NCBI GenBank assembly: GCA_910578655.1
Contig: CAJTQE010000012.1
Location: 20,360 to 30,592, forward strand
Direction: 5' to 3'
From: an uncultured Christensenella sp.
Lineage (GTDB): Bacteria > Bacillota > Clostridia > Christensenellales > Borkfalkiaceae
DNA length: 10,233 nucleotides
This document shows positions 6,828 to 10,233 of the stretch, piece by piece. How positions within the stretch are numbered: the stretch's first letter is position 1; the number at the start of each line of letters is the position of its first letter. The notes under the pieces are model-generated. The model did not search any database. It saw only the letters and a list, made by a program, of their open reading frames with translations, and was not told where the DNA came from. The translations under genes were made by a program, and so were the position numbers.

Positions 6828-6829
6828 AA

Positions 6830-6853
6830 AACCGCCGACGCAAGTCGGCGGTT
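6830..6853. terminator. intrinsic terminator of the mutase gene, also facing the 57-aa ORF
   Basis: ACCGCCGAC (6831-6839) pairs with GTCGGCGGT (6844-6852) around a GCAA tetraloop, with one more A-T pair outside. On the - strand the GC-rich stem runs straight into six T residues, a strong terminator for the mutase gene. On the + strand the downstream T run is broken (TTAAATTATTTT), so it should stop the small ORF transcript less well. Confidence 0.88.
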
Positions 6854-6856
6854 AAA

Positions 6857-8575
6857 TTATTTTATAAGTTTGTTTACTGCGTCTTTCATTTTTTCAAGCG
6901 CGTCTTCGGCGTCCGCCTTATTGTGGGCTTTAACCGAGTAATAAATTTTAAGTTTGGGTTCGGTACCGGACGGGCGCACGCAGATAAAGCTTCCGTTTTC
7001 AAGTTCGTAGTAAACGCAGTTGGTGAGGGGAGAGCCTATTTCCGATGTGGTTCCCGTCTGAACGTCAACCTTTACGTTCTTTGAATAATCGCGCATCGTC
7101 ACAACGTCGTAGATATCAAAATTCTTGACGGGTTTGGTCTTTAAACCGTCTACGACGGCGTTCATCTCGCTCATGGCGTTAAGCCCCGAAAAGGGTATTG
7201 AAACGTTGCAGTCCAAAACGTAACCGTAAGTTTCGTAAATTTCCATAAGCCGCTGATAAACCGTCTTGTTGACGGACGCGTAGTAGCAGACCATTTCCGC
7301 GCACAGCATCGAAGCAACTACGGCGTCCTTGTCGCGCGCGTGGGTTCCGCGCAAATATCCGCAGCTTTCCTCAAAGCCGAATACGAAAGTGTGTGAAAGG
7401 TCGCGCTCCCAAAGCTTGATTTTTTCGCCTATGAACTTAAACCCGACGGGCACTTCGAAAAGTTCTACGCCGAACTGTTTGCACATTGCCTTAGCCATAC
7501 CCGTCGTTACAAACGATTTGACCACCGCCGCGTTTTGGGGCAGAGCTTGCTCTTCTTTAAGGCGCGTCAGAATATAATCGAGCAGCAGTATGCCGACCTG
7601 ATTTCCCGACAGGGCTTCGAATTCCCCGTCGAAATTCTTGACGGCAACGCCGAGTCTGTCGCTGTCGGGGTCGGTTCCGAAAACAACCGTCGCGCCTATC
7701 TTTTGCGCAAGCGCAATGCCCATTGAAAGGGTTTCTTTAAATTCGGGGTTGGGTACTTCAACCGTCGAAAATTCGGGGTCTTTTTTTGTCTGAGCCTCGA
7801 CTACCGTCGCCTTGATACCTATCTTTTTCAGGATTGTCGTAACGGGTATATACCCCGAACCGTGAACGGGCGTGTATACAAGCTTTAAATCTTTTCCGCA
7901 TTCTTTAACCGCGCGCTTTGAAAGGGTAAGCTTTTTAAGCTCTTTATAATAACTTTTGTCGACCGACGCGGGCATTTTTTTAATAAACTTTTTGCGCTGA
8001 ACGTCGGTGGGGGAGGTCACTTCCAAATAGTCGTCTACGGCGTCGATAAAGCCGACTACGGTTGCGGTGTCTTCGGGGCTCATCTGTGCGCCGTCCTCGC
8101 CGTAAACTTTATAACCGTTGTACTGTTTGGGGTTGTGAGACGCCGTAATCATAATTCCGGCAACAGCTTTAAGGCGCCTTACCGCAAACGACAGCATAGG
8201 CACGGGGTGTACGTCGCTGTAAAGATAGACTTTTATATCGTTCGCCGCTAAAACCTCTGCGGCAGCCAAAGCGAATTCATCGCTTTTAAGGCGCGTGTCG
8301 TAAGAAATTGCAACGCCTCTATCCGAAGCGCCTTCGCCCAAAGTTTTAATAAACTCCGCAAGCCCCCTGGTGGCACGTTTTACGGTGTAAACATTCATCA
8401 TATTCGTGCCGTAACCTATAATTCCGCGCATACCGGCAGTGCCGAATTCAAGCTCGGCGCCAAAGCGGTATTCAATTTCTTTCGTATTATCTTTAACGCT
8501 TTCAAGCTCGGCTTTGGCTTCGCCTGACAAACGGTTATCGTTTAACCAACTTTCGTAAGCAGCTGAAAAATCCAT
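6857..8575 (-). CDS. pgcA: phosphoglucomutase / phosphopentomutase (alpha-D-phosphohexomutase family, PgcA type)
   Basis: Enzymes of this family interconvert glucose 1- and 6-phosphate (some also pentose or mannose phosphates) through a phosphoserine, linking central metabolism to UDP-glucose, glycolipid and envelope polymer synthesis. The 572 aa match the PgcA branch (about 550-580). The four hallmark sites are intact: TASHNP at 144-149 with S146 as phosphoserine, the Mg-binding DPDSD at 302-306, the sugar-specificity loop GFEESCG at 400-406 (EES as in glucose-acting enzymes) and the phosphate loop RPSGTEPK at 534-541. The ATG at 8575 has GGAG about 7-8 nt upstream. The gene is a single transcription unit with its own promoter (8631-8659) and terminator (6830-6853). 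Exact substrate preference cannot be read from sequence. Confidence 0.94.
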   Translation of the reverse strand: MDFSAAYESWLNDNRLSGEAKAELESVKDNTKEIEYRFGAELEFGTAGMRGIIGYGTNMMNVYTVKRATRGLAEFIKTLGEGASDRGVAISYDTRLKSDEFALAAAEVLAANDIKVYLYSDVHPVPMLSFAVRRLKAVAGIMITASHNPKQYNGYKVYGEDGAQMSPEDTATVVGFIDAVDDYLEVTSPTDVQRKKFIKKMPASVDKSYYKELKKLTLSKRAVKECGKDLKLVYTPVHGSGYIPVTTILKKIGIKATVVEAQTKKDPEFSTVEVPNPEFKETLSMGIALAQKIGATVVFGTDPDSDRLGVAVKNFDGEFEALSGNQVGILLLDYILTRLKEEQALPQNAAVVKSFVTTGMAKAMCKQFGVELFEVPVGFKFIGEKIKLWERDLSHTFVFGFEESCGYLRGTHARDKDAVVASMLCAEMVCYYASVNKTVYQRLMEIYETYGYVLDCNVSIPFSGLNAMSEMNAVVDGLKTKPVKNFDIYDVVTMRDYSKNVKVDVQTGTTSEIGSPLTNCVYYELENGSFICVRPSGTEPKLKIYYSVKAHNKADAEDALEKMKDAVNKLIK

Positions 8576-8630
8576 TATTTATCTCCGTTGATTTTTTTCT
8601 TGATTATTATATATTATTATTGATATTGCT

Positions 8631-8659
8631 ATTATATAAAAAAAACTTTCCGTTGTAAA
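8631..8659 (-). promoter_or_regulatory. promoter of the mutase gene
   Basis: On the - strand TTTACA (8659-8654) and TATAAT (8636-8631) are 17 bp apart. Transcription would start near 8624, giving a leader of about 50 nt. The -35 box lies in the loop of the upstream operon's terminator and the spacer contains its T tract. A second TATAAT at 8611-8606 has no matching -35. Confidence 0.7.
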
Positions 8660-8670
8660 GTACGGAAAGT
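8638..8670 (-). terminator. intrinsic terminator of the rdgB–yfcE–membrane protein operon
   Basis: On the - strand ACTTTCCGT (8670-8662) pairs with ACGGAAAGT (8653-8645), a 9-bp stem with an 8-nt loop, followed at once by seven T residues (8644-8638). It lies about 48 nt after the stop of the 319-aa membrane protein gene. Confidence 0.85.
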
Positions 8671-8717
8671 CAAAAACAAAACATTTTTTTCATTTTTCTT
8701 TAAAAACTGTCAAAAAG

Positions 8718-9677
8718 TTACTCGCCTTTGAAAAATTCTTCACGGGTCAGCACTTCTTCTTTTTCGGGTTTTATTATGGTCTTTTTGTCAAGGAAGTACT
8801 TCAAATCTTCTCTGTCGTAATAATTGACAAGCTGAAAGCTGTTTAAAAGCACATAGCTCGCAGGTACTGTAAGCAGTGCGCCTACGCCGAAAGTAAAGAA
8901 AATTGCAACGACGTTGAGCGCGAAAATAATCAGCACGAGAACGATAAAGTTTGAAAGTACGTTAAAGGTCTGTTTGTTTTTGCGGTTGAACGTATACGCA
9001 AACGCTTCAAGCTGCTTTTTCTTGCCCCGTATGAGTGCGGGCAGCCAGTCGGAAGCAAAAGTAAGTTTCAAGGTTACTGCAAAAACTATAGCCGTTGCAA
9101 ACAGGAAAATCTGTAAAAGAATGGGCACGAATACAAGCGCTTTAAAGACAAACAGGTACATCAGCGCAATGCACGCAACGTCGTAAAGGAACGAAAGGGG
9201 GGCGTACATAAGCGAATATAGTGAAGCGTCTTTAAGGTTTCTTATAAGCGTAAGGAAGAAAGGCGATTGTGCGCGCAAAGCCATTTTGTCGTTTATGACC
9301 GCCGCCGCGGCATAATTGCCTAAACTCGATAAAAACATACTAATAAGTTTTATAAGCGCAAGCCCTGTAATTCCCAAAGCAACAACCGTGGTATTATGCT
9401 TGATAAGTATGCTTATAGAATCCAACGCGATTTCTATCTTTTCGCGGATATTCCCAAGTTCGGAGGTTTTTCCTTCCAAAAGGTTTGTAAAGAAAGTTTT
9501 AATTCCTTCTATAAGGTTGCGGAATTCGGGCAAGCCCGTCATCGCTTTCCAGAAAGGATATAATAATGCGGCGGAAAGACCAACCGCAATAAGCGTGATA
9601 ACCAATTTATAAACAAGCTGTTTATAAGTTACCGAAAAGTTGTCTATTAAAATTTGCAGGGTATGTTTAAATTTCAT
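8718..9677 (-). CDS. multi-pass membrane protein of unknown function
   Basis: I do not recognise a family for this 319-aa protein. Hydrophobic segments fall at about 22-42, 96-118, 152-178, 180-206, 240-264 and 266-284, so five or six helices are likely. A hydrophilic region (about 50-92) separates the first two. A basic segment at 217-236 (RGKKKQLEAFAYTFNRKNKQ) is probably cytoplasmic, as is the charged C-terminal tail from about 285, which ends in a Lys/Glu-rich stretch. No catalytic motif is visible. The general pattern recalls uncharacterised DUF-type integral membrane proteins of clostridia, which is only an impression. The start overlaps the yfcE stop by 4 bp (ATGA), so the two are probably translationally coupled, and it is the last gene of the rdgB operon. 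Confidence 0.82.
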   Translation of the reverse strand: MKFKHTLQILIDNFSVTYKQLVYKLVITLIAVGLSAALLYPFWKAMTGLPEFRNLIEGIKTFFTNLLEGKTSELGNIREKIEIALDSISILIKHNTTVVALGITGLALIKLISMFLSSLGNYAAAAVINDKMALRAQSPFFLTLIRNLKDASLYSLMYAPLSFLYDVACIALMYLFVFKALVFVPILLQIFLFATAIVFAVTLKLTFASDWLPALIRGKKKQLEAFAYTFNRKNKQTFNVLSNFIVLVLIIFALNVVAIFFTFGVGALLTVPASYVLLNSFQLVNYYDREDLKYFLDKKTIIKPEKEEVLTREEFFKGE

Positions 9678-10141
9678 ATTCTTACCGTTTTATGTATTAA
9701 TTTACCGCCGTCGATAACAATGTAGGCATAGCTTTTTTCGGCGTACCGTGAAAGCGTTCCGGGATTTATAAGCGTTACGCCGTCAACGTCGCTTTCGCGC
9801 GCTTCGTGGGTATGCCCGTACAGCGCAATCGTGCAGTTTTCTTCTTTGGCTTTTTGGGCGAGTCGGGTAAGAGTGGTCTTAACCGAGTACATATGCCCGT
9901 GACAGGCAAAAATTTTTACGCCTTCGATTTCAAGAATTTTTTCCTTTTCGCCTAATGGAAAAACTTCGCAGTTGCCGTTTATAACTATCGTCTTACCGGT
10001 GTGTTTTTTCGCAATATAATTGCCGTCCGCCGAAGTATCGCCGAGATGAATTATATAATCGCTTTCGGCGAAAATACGGTCAAGCCCGTCCAAAGCCTTC
10101 CTGTTACCGTGACTGTCTGAAATTACCGTAATCTTTTTCAT
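9674..10141 (-). CDS. yfcE: YfcE/MJ0936-family metallophosphoesterase
   Basis: These small cytoplasmic phosphodiesterases use two metal ions, usually Mn, and act on model phosphodiesters; their natural substrates are unsettled. The 155 aa match the family length (about 150-180). All metal-binding motifs are visible: DSHGN at 9-13 (D9, H11), HLGDTS at 32-37 (D35), NGNCE at 55-59 (N57), CHGH at 80-83 (H81) and GHTH at 109-112 (H110, H112). The end INPGTLSR at 125-132 is the usual NPGS/T segment. The start overlaps the rdgB stop by 4 bp and the stop overlaps the membrane protein start by 4 bp. The pairing with rdgB, as in Bacillus ysnA-ysnB, suggests a shared role in nucleotide housekeeping. The Shine-Dalgarno is weak (TAAAG), which fits coupling. 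Confidence 0.92.
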   Translation of the reverse strand: MKKITVISDSHGNRKALDGLDRIFAESDYIIHLGDTSADGNYIAKKHTGKTIVINGNCEVFPLGEKEKILEIEGVKIFACHGHMYSVKTTLTRLAQKAKEENCTIALYGHTHEARESDVDGVTLINPGTLSRYAEKSYAYIVIDGGKLIHKTVRI

Positions 10142-10233
10142 AGTTTTTCTTTAAGTTGCATCAGGGCGCGGAAGCGGTGGGATACTCCGTTTTTTTCCTG
10201 CGCTGACGCAACGCCGAAGCATTTTTGCAAATC
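10138..10233 (-). CDS. rdgB: XTP/dITP pyrophosphatase (RdgB/HAM1), C-terminal end
   Basis: Only the last 31 codons and the stop lie in the window. They read DLQKCFGVAS AQEKNGVSHR and end FRALMQLKEKL. The EKNGVSHRFRAL segment is the highly conserved C-terminal nucleobase-binding signature of RdgB (usually EKNxxSHRxxAL). The enzyme removes pyrophosphate from ITP, dITP and XTP, keeping deaminated purines out of DNA and RNA. The TGA overlaps the yfcE ATG as ATGA. The gene runs off the right edge of the window, and about 165 residues are missing. Confidence 0.88.
   Translation of the reverse strand, partial: DLQKCFGVASAQEKNGVSHRFRALMQLKEKL

Larger units (their letters stand above)
8576..8717. other. 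AT-rich intergenic region
   Basis: This is the longest gene-free stretch in the window. It holds the operon terminator, the mutase promoter and the mutase ribosome binding site, and is otherwise low-complexity A/T sequence. I see no small ORF with a ribosome binding site and no riboswitch-like fold. Confidence 0.6.

Noticed and set aside
1..10233. Defence island, mobile element, CRISPR array or RNA gene
   Set aside because: I found no direct-repeat array, terminal inverted repeats, transposase or integrase motif, or tRNA/rRNA-like sequence. Apart from the unassigned genes, the content is housekeeping.

Overview
The window looks like a stretch of chromosome from a Firmicutes bacterium, most likely an uncultured clostridial lineage. 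The reasons are an rsmE–mtaB pair laid out like yqeU–yqeV of Bacillus, an rdgB–yfcE pair like ysnA–ysnB, a clostridial-type PrsW-family protease, purine-rich Shine-Dalgarno sites, sigma-A-type promoters and many 4-11 bp gene overlaps. GC content is intermediate by eye. The lineage is an inference from gene content and order, not from a marker search.

Positions 1-5617 (+ strand) form one tightly packed run: the 3' part of rsmE (16S rRNA U1498 methyltransferase), mtaB (tRNA ms2t6A methylthiotransferase), a long PrsW-family intramembrane protease with an extra C-terminal extracytoplasmic domain, a HIT (histidine triad) nucleotide hydrolase, an unrecognised 175-aa two-helix membrane protein, and a cardiolipin synthase. 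Neighbours overlap by 4, 11, 8, (17-nt gap) and 8 bp, so this is probably one operon that joins RNA modification genes to membrane and envelope genes. It ends at a bidirectional hairpin at 5622-5646.

Positions 5645-6827 hold a WYL-domain transcriptional regulator on the - strand, with a near-consensus promoter, and a divergent, previously uncalled 57-aa small ORF on the + strand with a good ribosome binding site. Two perfect 10-bp palindromes lie 21 bp apart in the region they share. This is the most interesting regulatory spot in the window.

Positions 6830-10233 (- strand) hold a phosphoglucomutase/phosphopentomutase (PgcA type) with its own promoter and terminator. Upstream of it is a second operon: the C-terminal end of rdgB (XTP/dITP pyrophosphatase), a YfcE-type metallophosphoesterase and an unrecognised 319-aa multi-pass membrane protein, joined by 4-bp overlaps. 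The terminator of this operon physically overlaps the promoter of the mutase gene.

I found no tRNA or rRNA gene, insertion sequence, CRISPR array or clear sign of a mobile element. No gene-free stretch reaches 300 bases; the longest is 8576-8717. Most of the window is ordinary housekeeping sequence. Four places go beyond that: the 57-aa ORF with its palindromic intergenic region, the extended protease, and the two unassigned membrane proteins.
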